In this document: positions 1-6,631 of the stretch, in pieces | Layout: each line of letters starts with the position of its first letter | How positions within the stretch are numbered: position 1 is the first letter of the stretch | NCBI GenBank assembly: GCA_030148625.1 | Contig: JASBTC010000183.1 | Coordinates: 1-13,627 of the forward strand | Length of the DNA: 13,627 nt | Reading direction: 5' to 3' | From: Sphingobium sp. | Lineage (GTDB): Bacteria > Pseudomonadota > Alphaproteobacteria > Sphingomonadales > Sphingomonadaceae | Translations under genes and position numbers: made by a program | Notes under the pieces: model-generated | Seen by the model: the letters and a program-made list of their open reading frames with translations, nothing else | The model's database searches: none | Told to the model about the DNA's origin: nothing

Positions 1-612
1 CTGTGGATGCTCGCAATCATTCCGATGATGATCCTGTCGATCCTGGGCGGGGTGACGCTCAACAATCTGGTCCTGCGCCCGGGGATCAGCGTGGGCGAGG
101 CGATCAGGGCGGCGCTGCCGCGGATAGTGCCGCTGATCGGCGCCGCGCTGCTGCTGATGCTGGCGGGCTTGGTCGCCAGCGTGCCGGTGCTCATGCTGGC
201 CGCGGTGCTCAGCGGCGGCAACGTCATGGCGGGGGCCGGAATCGCCCTGCTGCTGCTGTTTCCGCTGTTCATGCTGGTCGGCGTGCGGCTGATCTTCATG
301 AATCCGGTGGCGGCGATGGAGCCGGCCGGTCCTGTCGCAATCATTTCCCGAAGCTGGCAACTCACCCGCGGTCAGTTCTTCAAGCTGTTCGCGATGCTGG
401 TCGCCTTCGTCGTCCTGCTGCTCGTCGCGAGCATCGCGGCGTCGGCGATCTTCGGCATCCTCGTGACGGTCACGATCGGCAACCCCGCCGAGGAGCCGAT
501 CGCGAAACTGATCCTCGAACTCGTCAGTGCGGTGCTGAGCACGGTCTTCTCGGTCTATCTCTCGACGATGATCGCGCATCTCTATGCGCAGCTGTCGGCC
601 GACCGGGGATAG
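1..612 (+). CDS. Integral membrane protein, GPDPase membrane-domain-like (5' truncated)
   Basis: The reading frame is open from the first base (CTG TGG precede the first ATG at 7) and ends at TAG 610-612, so the N-terminus lies outside the window. The visible ~203 residues are very hydrophobic, with about four to five membrane segments. One is near the start, one has a Leu/Ala-rich stretch around residues 40-60, one runs about 80-100, one follows the polar loop with SRSWQLTRGQFFKLF (about 118-132), and one is at the C-terminal end. The 'SRSWxLTRGxFxxL' loop is typical of the membrane domain family annotated as glycerophosphoryl diester phosphodiesterase membrane domain in sphingomonads. Such proteins usually have no catalytic domain and no known function. 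It lies tail to tail with the GNAT gene. The membrane-protein call is sure; the family name is tentative. Confidence 0.75.
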   Translation: MWMLAIIPMMILSILGGVTLNNLVLRPGISVGEAIRAALPRIVPLIGAALLLMLAGLVASVPVLMLAAVLSGGNVMAGAGIALLLLFPLFMLVGVRLIFMNPVAAMEPAGPVAIISRSWQLTRGQFFKLFAMLVAFVVLLLVASIAASAIFGILVTVTIGNPAEEPIAKLILELVSAVLSTVFSVYLSTMIAHLYAQLSADRG

Positions 613-655
613 GGCGGGGCACACAGCCGGGCCTCTTATCTCGATCCTGCTGCAA

Positions 656-677
656 CCGCTCATCGCAAGATGGGCGG
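656..677 (+). terminator. GCAA-loop hairpin between convergent genes
   Basis: Arms CCGCTCATC (656-664) and GATGGGCGG (669-677) pair over 9 bp with one G-U wobble and enclose a GCAA (GNRA-type) tetraloop. The hairpin lies 44 bases after the stop of the membrane protein and 9 bases before the 3' end of the convergent GNAT gene. No U-tract follows, so it is a 3'-end stabilising or weak terminator structure rather than a classical intrinsic terminator. The ideal tetraloop appears only in the + strand transcript. Confidence 0.45.
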
Positions 678-685
678 ATCAAACC

Positions 686-1282
686 CTAGCCGTCGATCAG
701 CGGGACGTGCGGCGCCGCTTCGCGCGGCAAATGGCCGGCCAGCCGCGGATCGGCGAAGGTTTCGACGAAGCGGGCAAAGGGCGTGAAGCCCTGCCGCTGA
801 TAGAAGCCGAGCGCGCCGGGATGGTCGAGCGTGCAGGTATGCACCCAGATGCGTTCGACACCCTTGCGCCAGCCCAGCGCCATGGCGTGCGCCATCAGCC
901 AGCGGCCATGGCCCTGCCCGGCAAGCTCGGGAACCAGGCCGAAAAAGCCGATCTCGCACTGACCCGACACGCGAAAGTCGAGTTCCAATATGCCGACCTC
1001 GATGCCGCGCGCGTCGAGCACCGCATAGATTTCGTCGAGCGGGTCGTGGATGATCGCCTCGAGTTGCGCGTCGGGCATGATCAGCCGCGAGAACCACAGC
1101 CAGGGCTCACCGACCCGGCGGAAGAGCTGACGATATTTTGCAGTGCCGGGGGCATGCCAGCGCTCCAGCCTCAGCGGGGCAGGGGGCAGGGGGCGTGCGG
1201 ACGGCCGCGCCGGCATTTCGAGCGAGGTGACGACCGCGGCGACATGGCCGCGGGGCACCGGCAGGAGCCCCGCCGTCGTCAT
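686..1282 (-). CDS. GNAT family N-acetyltransferase
   Basis: This 198-residue protein has a GNAT domain. The acetyl-CoA pyrophosphate-binding loop is at AGQGHG (121-126), after the strand CEIGFFGLVPEL; the first position of the usual (R/Q)GxGxG is Ala here. The motif B region HPGALGFYQRQGF (154-166) is the standard 'A..fYer.GF' end of the fold. The first ~35 residues are Pro/Ala-rich and look disordered. The start ATG at 1282 overlaps the stop of hemF in an ATGA, which suggests translational coupling and supports this start. It is the last gene of the trmL-hemF-GNAT unit. The acceptor substrate cannot be told from sequence; small-molecule or protein N-acetylation are both possible. It has no evident link to heme synthesis beyond position. 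Confidence 0.85.
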   Translation of the reverse strand: MTTAGLLPVPRGHVAAVVTSLEMPARPSARPLPPAPLRLERWHAPGTAKYRQLFRRVGEPWLWFSRLIMPDAQLEAIIHDPLDEIYAVLDARGIEVGILELDFRVSGQCEIGFFGLVPELAGQGHGRWLMAHAMALGWRKGVERIWVHTCTLDHPGALGFYQRQGFTPFARFVETFADPRLAGHLPREAAPHVPLIDG

Positions 1283-2121
1283 TCCCAGCTCGCCATCGGG
1301 GGCAGGCTCATCAGGATCGCGTCGACATTGCCGCCGGTCTTGAGTCCGAACAGCGTGCCGCGATCATAGACCAGGTTGAATTCGGCATAGCGGCCGCGCC
1401 AGGCAAGCTGGCGGGCGCGGTCCTCCGCAGTCCATTCGCTGCCCATGCGCCGGCGCACGATCTGCGGGTAGATGTCGAGGAATGCCTCGCCGACATCGCG
1501 GGTAAAGGCGAAGTGCGAATCGAAATCGCCCTCGAGATGATCGTAGAAGATGCCGCCCACGCCGCGATGGACGCCACGATGGGGGATATAGAAATACTCG
1601 TCCGCCCATTGCTTGAAGCGCGGATAGTGCGCCGCGTCATGCGCATCGCAGGCGGCCTTCAGCCGGGCATGGAAGTCCGTCGTATCCGAATCATAGGGGA
1701 TTGGCGGGTTGAGATCCGCGCCGCCGCCGAACCAGCGCTTGGTCGTCGCGAGGAAGCGGGTGTTCATATGGACGGCGGGCACATGCGGATTTGCCATATG
1801 GGCGACCAGGCTGATGCCGGTCGCGAAAAAACGGGGGTCCTCCGCGGCGCCATGGATGGTCTTGGCGAATTCGCCCTCGAATGCGCCGCCGACGGTGGAG
1901 ACGTTCACGCCCACCTTTTCGAAGATCTTGCCCTTCATCACGCCGCGCACGCCGCCGCCACCCGGGCTGCCGTCGGGATCGGCGCGGTCCCAGGCGAGAT
2001 AGTCGAAATGGGCATCGCTGCCCGCCTCGCGTTCTATTGCCTCGAATGCGGCGCAGATCCGGTCACGCAGGCTCTCGAACCAGTCGCGTGCCGCCTGCTG
2101 CTCGGTATCGAGTTCGATCAT
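1279..2121 (-). CDS. hemF: Oxygen-dependent coproporphyrinogen III oxidase
   Basis: HemF (EC 1.3.3.3) carries out the O2-dependent oxidative decarboxylation of coproporphyrinogen III to protoporphyrinogen IX in cytosolic heme synthesis. The 280-residue protein matches the family along its length: GGGGVRGVMKGKIFEKVGVN (55-74), the conserved His segment SLVAHMANPHVPAVHMNTRF (104-123, with His108 and His118), WFGGGADLNP (130-139), YFYIPHRGVHRGVGGIFYDHL (176-196), and the C-terminal GGNVDAILMSLPP (263-275). The ATG at 2121 is chosen over an in-frame upstream start at 2208. It overlaps the trmL stop (ATGA) and has a strong AGGAGG nine bases upstream inside trmL, and the extra residues of the longer form do not resemble the family. 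It lies near petABC, whose cytochromes need heme. Use of this enzyme agrees with an aerobic lifestyle. Confidence 0.97.
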   Translation of the reverse strand: MIELDTEQQAARDWFESLRDRICAAFEAIEREAGSDAHFDYLAWDRADPDGSPGGGGVRGVMKGKIFEKVGVNVSTVGGAFEGEFAKTIHGAAEDPRFFATGISLVAHMANPHVPAVHMNTRFLATTKRWFGGGADLNPPIPYDSDTTDFHARLKAACDAHDAAHYPRFKQWADEYFYIPHRGVHRGVGGIFYDHLEGDFDSHFAFTRDVGEAFLDIYPQIVRRRMGSEWTAEDRARQLAWRGRYAEFNLVYDRGTLFGLKTGGNVDAILMSLPPMASWE

Positions 2122-2567
2122 TCCGGCATTCCTCCTGTCTGCCTCAGCGCTTCGGTGAGCGCGATGCCAGCCGACATGCCGACATTCAAGGATCGAAAGC
2201 CGGGGCAAAGCGGGATGCGGACCCGCAATTCGGCAACGTCATGCACCATATCGGGTACGCCAGCGCTTTCCGATCCCATCAGCAATATGTCGTCGGGCGC
2301 GAATACGGCCTGGTGGAGCGGCACCGCGCCGCGGGTCGTCAGCAATGCGATGCGGCCGCCGCGCCGGGCGTCGAATGCGGCCCAGTCGGTATGGCGCGTC
2401 ACTTCGGCGGCTGCGGCATAGTCCATGCCGGCGCGGGCGAGCCTTTTGTCCGAAAAGGCGAAGCCGCAGGGCTCGATGATGTCGACGGGCACGCCGTAAC
2501 AGGCGGCCAGACGCAGCACGGCGCCCACATTTCCGGCGATCTCGGGCTGGTAGAGAGCAATTCGCAT
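2118..2567 (-). CDS. trmL: tRNA (cytidine/uridine(34)-2'-O)-methyltransferase TrmL
   Basis: This is a small SPOUT methyltransferase of 149 residues, the usual size for TrmL, which methylates the 2'-OH of the wobble base of tRNA-Leu isoacceptors with S-adenosylmethionine. All three SpoU motifs are visible: motif 1 PEIAGNVGAVLRLA (8-21, with Asn13 and Arg19), motif 2 LLMGSESAGVP (95-105), and motif 3 IPLCPGFRSLNVGMSAGIALTEALR (118-142), which forms the trefoil knot and cofactor site. The start MRIALYQPEIAGN at 2567 fits the family. A longer in-frame start at 2648 would add 27 unrelated residues. No strong Shine-Dalgarno is visible. It heads the leftward trmL-hemF-GNAT unit and is divergent from petA, an arrangement often seen in alphaproteobacteria. 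Confidence 0.93.
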   Translation of the reverse strand: MRIALYQPEIAGNVGAVLRLAACYGVPVDIIEPCGFAFSDKRLARAGMDYAAAAEVTRHTDWAAFDARRGGRIALLTTRGAVPLHQAVFAPDDILLMGSESAGVPDMVHDVAELRVRIPLCPGFRSLNVGMSAGIALTEALRQTGGMPE

Positions 2568-2677
2568 GCCGCGCCCATAGAGCGGATTCGCGCCGTGGGG
2601 AAACACCCGCCAAGTGCGAAATCGTGGCTCCGGAAAAGTCCCGCGCATGGGGTCACCGCAATCCTGTCAAATTGCAG

Positions 2678-2707
2678 TTGGCAAAACCGCCGTCACTTGG
2701 CTATCAG
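2678..2707 (+). promoter_or_regulatory. Candidate petABC promoter
   Basis: A -35-like TTGGCA (2678-2683) is followed after 18 bases by TATCAG (2702-2707), or after 17 bases by CTATCA. Both boxes are imperfect. The predicted start of transcription, about 2713-2716, would put the stem-loops described next at the very 5' end of the petA leader. This is inference from spacing only. Confidence 0.3.
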
Positions 2708-2715
2708 GCCGGCGA

Positions 2716-2754
2716 TCCGCCCCGGACCAAGGGCGGAAATGAGGGGCTTGGTCC
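2716..2754 (+). promoter_or_regulatory. Two mutually exclusive stem-loops in the petA leader
   Basis: Stem A pairs TCCGCCC (2716-2722) with GGGCGGA (2731-2737) across an 8-base loop. Stem B pairs GGACCAAG (2724-2731) with CTTGGTCC (2747-2754) across a 15-base loop. Both are perfect, and the loop of A is the 5' arm of B, so a transcript can form only one at a time. This is the geometry of an attenuator or a switch. An SD-like AAGGG (2729-2733) for a possible leader ORF at 2739 lies in the shared segment. No known riboswitch or protein-binding leader is recognised. Chance formation in GC-rich DNA is possible. Confidence 0.4.
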
Positions 2755-2816
2755 AGTCTTGTCGCCTAGGCGCGGCCGATCCCCTGCATATCGATTCGAA
2801 CCGCAAGGGCAGGTGA
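2739..2816 (+). CDS. Possible 25-codon leader ORF directly abutting petA
   Basis: ATG at 2739 opens a frame of 25 codons (MRGLVQ... ending NRKGR) that stops at TGA 2814-2816, immediately before the petA ATG at 2817 with no base between. AAGGG (2729-2733) lies five bases upstream of the ATG as a plausible ribosome site. If translated, termination here would hand ribosomes straight to petA. The peptide has no recognised motif, and its codon use does not clearly look coding. It is also the in-frame end of a longer antisense-to-trmL frame, so it may be accidental. Reported as a candidate only. Confidence 0.25.
   Translation: MRGLVQSCRLGAADPLHIDSNRKGR
2763..2772. repeat. 10-bp perfect palindrome upstream of petA
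   Basis: CGCCTAGGCG is self-complementary. It lies 44 bases before the petA start and just after the paired stems of the leader. It may be a protein site or chance; CTAG is generally a rare tetranucleotide in many bacteria. No matching second copy was noticed in the window. Confidence 0.3.
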
Positions 2817-3386
2817 ATGGCTACGCTGGAACAGACCGCCCCGAGCGAGACCGACCCCTCCGAAGAGGGTGTGCGCCGCCGGGACTTCATCAATATCGCG
2901 GCGGTCAGTTTCGCCGGAGTCGGCGCGGCTACCGTCGTTCTGCCGCTGATCAATCAAATGAATCCTTCGGCGGACGTGCTCGCGCTCGCCTCGATCGAGC
3001 AGGATGTCGCGGCGATCCAGCCGGGGCAGGCGATCAAGACGATATTCCGCAAGCAGCCATTGTTCATCCGCCATCTGACCCCGCAGGAGATTGCGGCGGC
3101 CGATGCGGTGCCGGTGGATTCGCTGCGCGATCCGCAGACGCTGGCCGAACGCACCAAGGTCGGCAAGCAGCAATGGCTGATCACCATGGGCGTCTGCACC
3201 CATCTGGGCTGCGTTCCGCTGGGGGCGGCCGAGGGTGAGGCCCGTGGCGAGTTCGGCGGCTATTTCTGCCCCTGCCACGGCTCGCACTACGATACGGCCG
3301 CGCGCATCCGCAAAGGCCCGGCGCCGAAGAACCTCGAAGTGCCGGAATATGAATTCACGTCGGACACGCTGGTCCGGATCGGGTGA
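2817..3386 (+). CDS. petA: Ubiquinol-cytochrome c reductase, Rieske [2Fe-2S] subunit
   Basis: This is the iron-sulfur subunit of the cytochrome bc1 complex (complex III). It takes the first electron from ubiquinol at the Qo site and passes it to cytochrome c1 on the periplasmic side. The 189-residue protein has a twin-arginine type N-terminus, RRRDFIN (20-26), followed by the single membrane anchor (about 27-46). The cluster-binding boxes are CTHLGC (127-132) and CPCHGSHYD (151-159). Cys127, His129, Cys151 and His154 are the expected ligands, and Cys132 with Cys153 the stabilising disulfide. The ATG at 2817 has AAGG eight bases upstream. It is the first gene of petABC, with petB 11 bases downstream. 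Typical length, nothing missing. Confidence 0.97.
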   Translation: MATLEQTAPSETDPSEEGVRRRDFINIAAVSFAGVGAATVVLPLINQMNPSADVLALASIEQDVAAIQPGQAIKTIFRKQPLFIRHLTPQEIAAADAVPVDSLRDPQTLAERTKVGKQQWLITMGVCTHLGCVPLGAAEGEARGEFGGYFCPCHGSHYDTAARIRKGPAPKNLEVPEYEFTSDTLVRIG

Positions 3387-3397
3387 GGTAGACACAG

Positions 3398-4699
3398 ATG
3401 AGCTTTCCCTGGGCTGCGCAATATGCGCCGAAGCACCCGTTCATGCGCTATCTCGACGAGAAGCTGCCTTTGCCGCGCCTCGTCTATAATGCGGTCGGCG
3501 CCGGTTATCCGGTTCCGCGGAACCTGAACTATTTCTGGAATTTCGGTGTCCTCGCGGGCGCCGCGCTCGCGATCCAGATCATCACCGGCATCGTCCTCGC
3601 CATGCATTATGCGGCGAACGGCGGGGTCGCGTTCGATTCGGTCGAGCACATCATGCGCGACGTCAATGCCGGCTGGCTGCTGCGTTATGCGCACGCCAAC
3701 GGCGCCTCGATGTTCTTCATCGTCGTCTATATCCACATGTTCCGCGGCCTTTATTACGGATCGTACAAGGCGCCGCGTGAGATGGTCTGGCTGCTCGGCC
3801 TCGTCATCTTCCTGCTGATGATGGCTACCGCCTTCATGGGCTATGTCCTTCCCTGGGGTCAGATGAGCTTCTGGGGCGCCAAGGTGATCACCGGCCTGTT
3901 CGGCGCGATCCCGCTGGTCGGCGAGCCGATCCAGACCTGGCTGCTCGGCGGCTTCGCCCCCGACAATGCCGCGCTCAACCGCTTCTTCTCGCTCCACTAT
4001 CTGCTGCCCTTCGTGATCGCCGCCGTCATCGTGCTGCACATTTGGGCGCTGCACATTCCGGGTTCGTCCAACCCGACCGGCGTGGAAGTGAAGGGGCCGC
4101 AGGATACGGTGCCGTTCCATCCCTATTATACGGCGAAGGACGGTTTCGGACTTGGCGTCTTCCTGATCGCCTTCGCGATCCTGCTCTTCTATGCGCCCAA
4201 CTATCTGGGCCATGCCGACAACTACATTCCCGCGAACCCGCTCTCGACCCCCGCGCACATCGTGCCCGAATGGTATTTCTGGCCGTTCTACGCGATCCTG
4301 CGCGCCTTCACGGTGGACTTCATCCTGCCGGCGAAGCTGTGGGGCGTGCTCGCCATGTTCTCGGCGATCCTGCTGCTCTTCTTCCTGCCCTGGCTCGACA
4401 AGTCCTCGGTGCGTTCGGCCAATTACCGGCCGCTCTACCGCAAGTTCTTCTGGTTCGGCCTGATCCCCTGCGTGCTCGTTCTCGGCTATTGCGGCGGCGC
4501 ACCGGCGGCAGAGCCCTATGTGATGATCTCGCAGATCGCCTCGGCCTATTATTTCGCGCACTTCCTGATCATCCTGCCGATCGTGTCGAAGATCGAGCGG
4601 CCGCTGCCGCTGCCCAACTCGATCACCGAAGCCGTGCTGGCAGGCAAGGACGGCGCAACGCTCTCGACCAACGCTGCCACCGCGCAGCCGGCCGAATAA
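3398..4699 (+). CDS. petB: Cytochrome b subunit of the bc1 complex
   Basis: This 433-residue polytopic membrane protein with eight predicted helices carries hemes bL and bH and forms the Qo and Qi quinone sites. The four heme-ligand histidines are seen at 99 and 113 (RYAHANGAS...YIHMFRG) and at 200 and 214 (SLHYLLPF...VLHIWALH). Their 14-residue spacing within each pair is canonical. The Qo-site PEWY motif is at 290-293, and the loop [17 protein letters not shown] (156-172) is the conserved cd region. The length of a stand-alone bacterial cytochrome b, with no fusion to c1, is as expected. ATG 3398 has GAGG overlapping the petA stop nine bases upstream; petC follows after 14 bases. The C-terminal tail (about 415-433) is Ala/Thr-rich and variable. 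All catalytic features are present. Confidence 0.97.
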   Translation: MSFPWAAQYAPKHPFMRYLDEKLPLPRLVYNAVGAGYPVPRNLNYFWNFGVLAGAALAIQIITGIVLAMHYAANGGVAFDSVEHIMRDVNAGWLLRYAHANGASMFFIVVYIHMFRGLYYGSYKAPREMVWLLGLVIFLLMMATAFMGYVLPWGQMSFWGAKVITGLFGAIPLVGEPIQTWLLGGFAPDNAALNRFFSLHYLLPFVIAAVIVLHIWALHIPGSSNPTGVEVKGPQDTVPFHPYYTAKDGFGLGVFLIAFAILLFYAPNYLGHADNYIPANPLSTPAHIVPEWYFWPFYAILRAFTVDFILPAKLWGVLAMFSAILLLFFLPWLDKSSVRSANYRPLYRKFFWFGLIPCVLVLGYCGGAPAAEPYVMISQIASAYYFAHFLIILPIVSKIERPLPLPNSITEAVLAGKDGATLSTNAATAQPAE

Positions 4700-4713
4700 G
4701 GGGTTAGAACAAC

Positions 4714-5562
4714 ATGGTCCGTCCTATCGGTTTCCTGGTCGGTCTCGGCTTTGTCGGCGTCCTGCTGTGGTCGCTGCTCTGGGGTGCAATCGCTTTCGTC
4801 AGCGAGCCCCCCGCCAAGACCGTGGAGCACGAGTTCCACCTGACCCCCAAGGAAGTGTCCTTCTCGTTCGAAGGGCCGTTCGGCAAATATGACCGGGGGC
4901 AGCTCCAGCGCGGCTTCCAGGTCTATAAGGAGGTCTGCGCGGCCTGCCACTCGCTGCGCCTCGTCGCCTTCCGCGATCTGGAGGGCATTGGCTTCACCGA
5001 AGGCCAGACCAAGACGATCGCGTCCGAATGGGCGATCGAGACGCCGAGCATCAATCCGGAGACCGGCGAGCCGGCGACGCGCAAGTCGATTCCGGCCGAC
5101 CGCTTCCCGTCGCCGTTCGCCAACGAGGTTGCGGCGCGTGCCGCCAATGCCGGCGCGCTGCCGCCCGATCTGTCGCTGATGACCAAGGCGCGTCATGACG
5201 GCCCCGCCTATGTCTATTCGCTGCTGACCGGCTTCCAGAATCAGCCCGCGGAATTGCTCAAGCATTTCCCCGACGCGAAGACGCCCGACACGCTGCACTT
5301 CAATCCGTATTTCGCGAACCTCAACATCGCGATGGCGCCGCCGATCACCGGCGACGGGCAGGTCAGCTATTCGGACGGCACCAAGGCCAGCGTCGATCAG
5401 ATGGCGAAGGACGTCGCGGCGTTCCTCACCTGGACGGCTGAGCCCAAGCTGGAGAATCGCCACAGCGTCGGTCTGGGCGTGATCATCTTCCTGCTCTGCT
5501 TCACCGTCCTGACCTGGATGGCGTACCAGAATATCTGGCGCGACAAGAAGGGCGCGCACTGA
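4714..5562 (+). CDS. petC: Cytochrome c1 subunit of the bc1 complex
   Basis: Cytochrome c1 accepts electrons from the Rieske protein and passes them to a soluble or membrane cytochrome c in the periplasm. The 282-residue protein has an N-terminal hydrophobic export segment (about 4-29), the covalent heme site CAACH (75-79), and the axial ligand Met207 in IAMAPPIT, which is the classical c1 context. The segment DGTKASVDQMAKDVAAFLTWTAEP (221-243) is typical of c1, and a C-terminal membrane anchor spans about 252-271, ending in a basic tail (RDKKGAH). AAGGGG, overlapping the petB stop, lies ten bases before ATG 4714. Third gene of petABC, with apt starting eight bases after it. No irregularity seen. 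Confidence 0.97.
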   Translation: MVRPIGFLVGLGFVGVLLWSLLWGAIAFVSEPPAKTVEHEFHLTPKEVSFSFEGPFGKYDRGQLQRGFQVYKEVCAACHSLRLVAFRDLEGIGFTEGQTKTIASEWAIETPSINPETGEPATRKSIPADRFPSPFANEVAARAANAGALPPDLSLMTKARHDGPAYVYSLLTGFQNQPAELLKHFPDAKTPDTLHFNPYFANLNIAMAPPITGDGQVSYSDGTKASVDQMAKDVAAFLTWTAEPKLENRHSVGLGVIIFLLCFTVLTWMAYQNIWRDKKGAH

Positions 5563-5570
5563 GCGATCCG

Positions 5571-6122
5571 ATGAGCGCCAACAGCGAAGCCAATGCGGAC
5601 CTGAAGGCGCTCATCCGGACCATTCCGGACTTTCCACAGCCCGGAATCCAGTTTCGCGACATCACCGCCTTGCTGCTCGACGGTCCCGGCTTTGCCGAGA
5701 CCGTCGATCGGCTGGCGGTGTTGGCGCGTCGGATGGCACCCGATCTGATCGCCTGTGTCGAGGCGCGAGGATTCCTGTTCGGTGCGGCGCTGGCGAAGGA
5801 GCTCAAGCTGGGCGTCCTGCCCATCCGCAAGCGCGGCAAGCTGCCGGGCCATACGGTGGGCGTCGACTATGCGCTCGAATATGGCACCGACCGGCTCGAG
5901 ATGCATGCCCATGACCTGATCCCGCCCAGGCGGGTGCTGATCGTCGATGATCTCATCGCCACCGGCGGTACCGTGATGGCCACCGCCGAACTCATCCGCA
6001 TCCAGGGCGGCGAAGTGGCCGGCGCGTTGTTCGTGGTGGACCTGCCGGAATTGGGCGGTGCCGATCGCCTGAGACAGGCTGGTATCGCCGTAGAGAGCCT
6101 GATCGCCTTCGAGGGGCACTGA
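5571..6122 (+). CDS. apt: Adenine phosphoribosyltransferase
   Basis: This cytosolic purine-salvage enzyme (EC 2.4.2.7) converts adenine and PRPP to AMP and pyrophosphate. The 183-residue protein starts with the family-typical DLKALIRTIPDFPQPGIQFRDIT (10-32). It has the RGFLFGAALA stretch (66-75), the flexible-loop region RKRGKLPGHT (86-95), and the PRPP-binding signature VLIVDDLIATGGT (122-134) with its acidic pair. It starts eight bases after petC and has no strong ribosome site of its own, so it is probably read on the petABC transcript, perhaps by reinitiation. A joint petABC-apt unit is positional; no direct metabolic tie to complex III is implied. The gene ends six bases from the convergent dehydratase gene. 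Confidence 0.96.
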   Translation: MSANSEANADLKALIRTIPDFPQPGIQFRDITALLLDGPGFAETVDRLAVLARRMAPDLIACVEARGFLFGAALAKELKLGVLPIRKRGKLPGHTVGVDYALEYGTDRLEMHAHDLIPPRRVLIVDDLIATGGTVMATAELIRIQGGEVAGALFVVDLPELGGADRLRQAGIAVESLIAFEGH

Positions 6123-6132
6123 CGCCGGTCAG
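6119..6132. terminator. Short hairpin holding both convergent stop codons
   Basis: CTGAC (6119-6123), loop GCCG, GTCAG (6128-6132) form a perfect 5-bp stem. It contains the apt stop (TGA 6120-6122) and, on the other strand, the stop of the convergent MaoC gene (6131-6129). It has no T-tract and the stem is short. As the whole intergenic space is six bases, any termination between the two genes must use such a structure, act within coding sequence, or be Rho-driven. Confidence 0.3.
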
Positions 6133-6581
6133 CTCTCCGCTGGTCGCCGGCGGATGAGTGCGGTGTTCTCGTAGCTCATCACCTTTTCGTCATCCTGATT
6201 GTAGATGGTGAGCCGCGAGCGAAAGGTGCCGCGATCGGGCTTGCTGCGCGACGCGGTCTTTTCCAGCATCTCGCTTTCGCAGCGCAGGACATCGCCCGGA
6301 TAGACCGGTTTCCACCAGCGCAGATTGTCGATGCCGATGCCGCCGAGTCCGGCCTGCTGGTTTGCGGTAAGATTTTCGACGATCATCGCCATGGACATGG
6401 CGGCGGTGTGCCAGCCGCTTGCAGCGACCCGCCCGAAATAGGTCCTAGCCGCCGCCTCGTCGGAGAGGTGGAAGGGTTGAGGATCGAACTTCTTCGCAAA
6501 GTCGATCACCGCGTCACGGGTCACTTCGTAGTGCCCGAAACGCGCTATCGCCCCGACCTCGAGATCCTCGAAATATTGCAT
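6129..6581 (-). CDS. MaoC-like dehydratase (hotdog fold)
   Basis: This 150-residue single-hotdog protein belongs to the MaoC/(R)-specific enoyl-CoA hydratase superfamily, which hydrates or dehydrates acyl-CoA thioesters. The catalytic-type motif FAKKFDPQPFHLSDEAA (28-44) supplies Asp33 and His38. VAASGWHTAAMSMAM (53-67) and the C-terminal GIDNLRWWKPVYPGDVL (83-99) are also typical. There are three consecutive candidate starts (GTG 6587, ATG 6584, ATG 6581). GGAGG at 6591-6587 is five bases before ATG 6581, which is therefore chosen. The substrate is unknown, and the family includes proteins of fatty acid, polyhydroxyalkanoate and side-chain degradation. It lies 47 bases downstream of the phosphodiesterase lipoprotein gene on the same strand, so co-transcription is possible. 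It shares no obvious pathway with it. Confidence 0.88.
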   Translation of the reverse strand: MQYFEDLEVGAIARFGHYEVTRDAVIDFAKKFDPQPFHLSDEAAARTYFGRVAASGWHTAAMSMAMIVENLTANQQAGLGGIGIDNLRWWKPVYPGDVLRCESEMLEKTASRSKPDRGTFRSRLTIYNQDDEKVMSYENTALIRRRPAES

Positions 6582-6611
6582 CATCACCTCCGCGAACGCA
6601 TTCCTTCAAGC

Positions 6612-6631
6612 TGACGCTTCCGGAAACGTCA
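6612..6631 (-). terminator. 20-bp near-perfect palindrome at the end of the phosphodiesterase gene
   Basis: Arms TGACG (6612-6616) and CGTCA (6627-6631) continue, after one mismatch, into the central TTCCGGAA (6618-6625). Only one of ten base pairs fails. On the minus strand it begins exactly at the TGA stop of the lipoprotein gene and lies upstream of the MaoC ribosome site. It could be a 3'-end hairpin or a protein-binding site; no T-tract follows. Confidence 0.4.

Noticed and set aside
2122..2208. Longer HemF start at 2208
   Set aside because: The added 29 residues are the out-of-frame reading of the trmL C-terminus. The 2121 start has AGGAGG and an ATGA overlap.
1513..2421. 302-codon + strand frame over hemF and trmL
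   Set aside because: It is antisense to hemF and trmL, both of which match their families along their whole length.
3287..4561. 424-codon open frame on the minus strand across petB
   Set aside because: It is the antisense shadow of cytochrome b. The translation is an Arg/Glu/Asp/His-rich low-complexity chain without a recognisable family.
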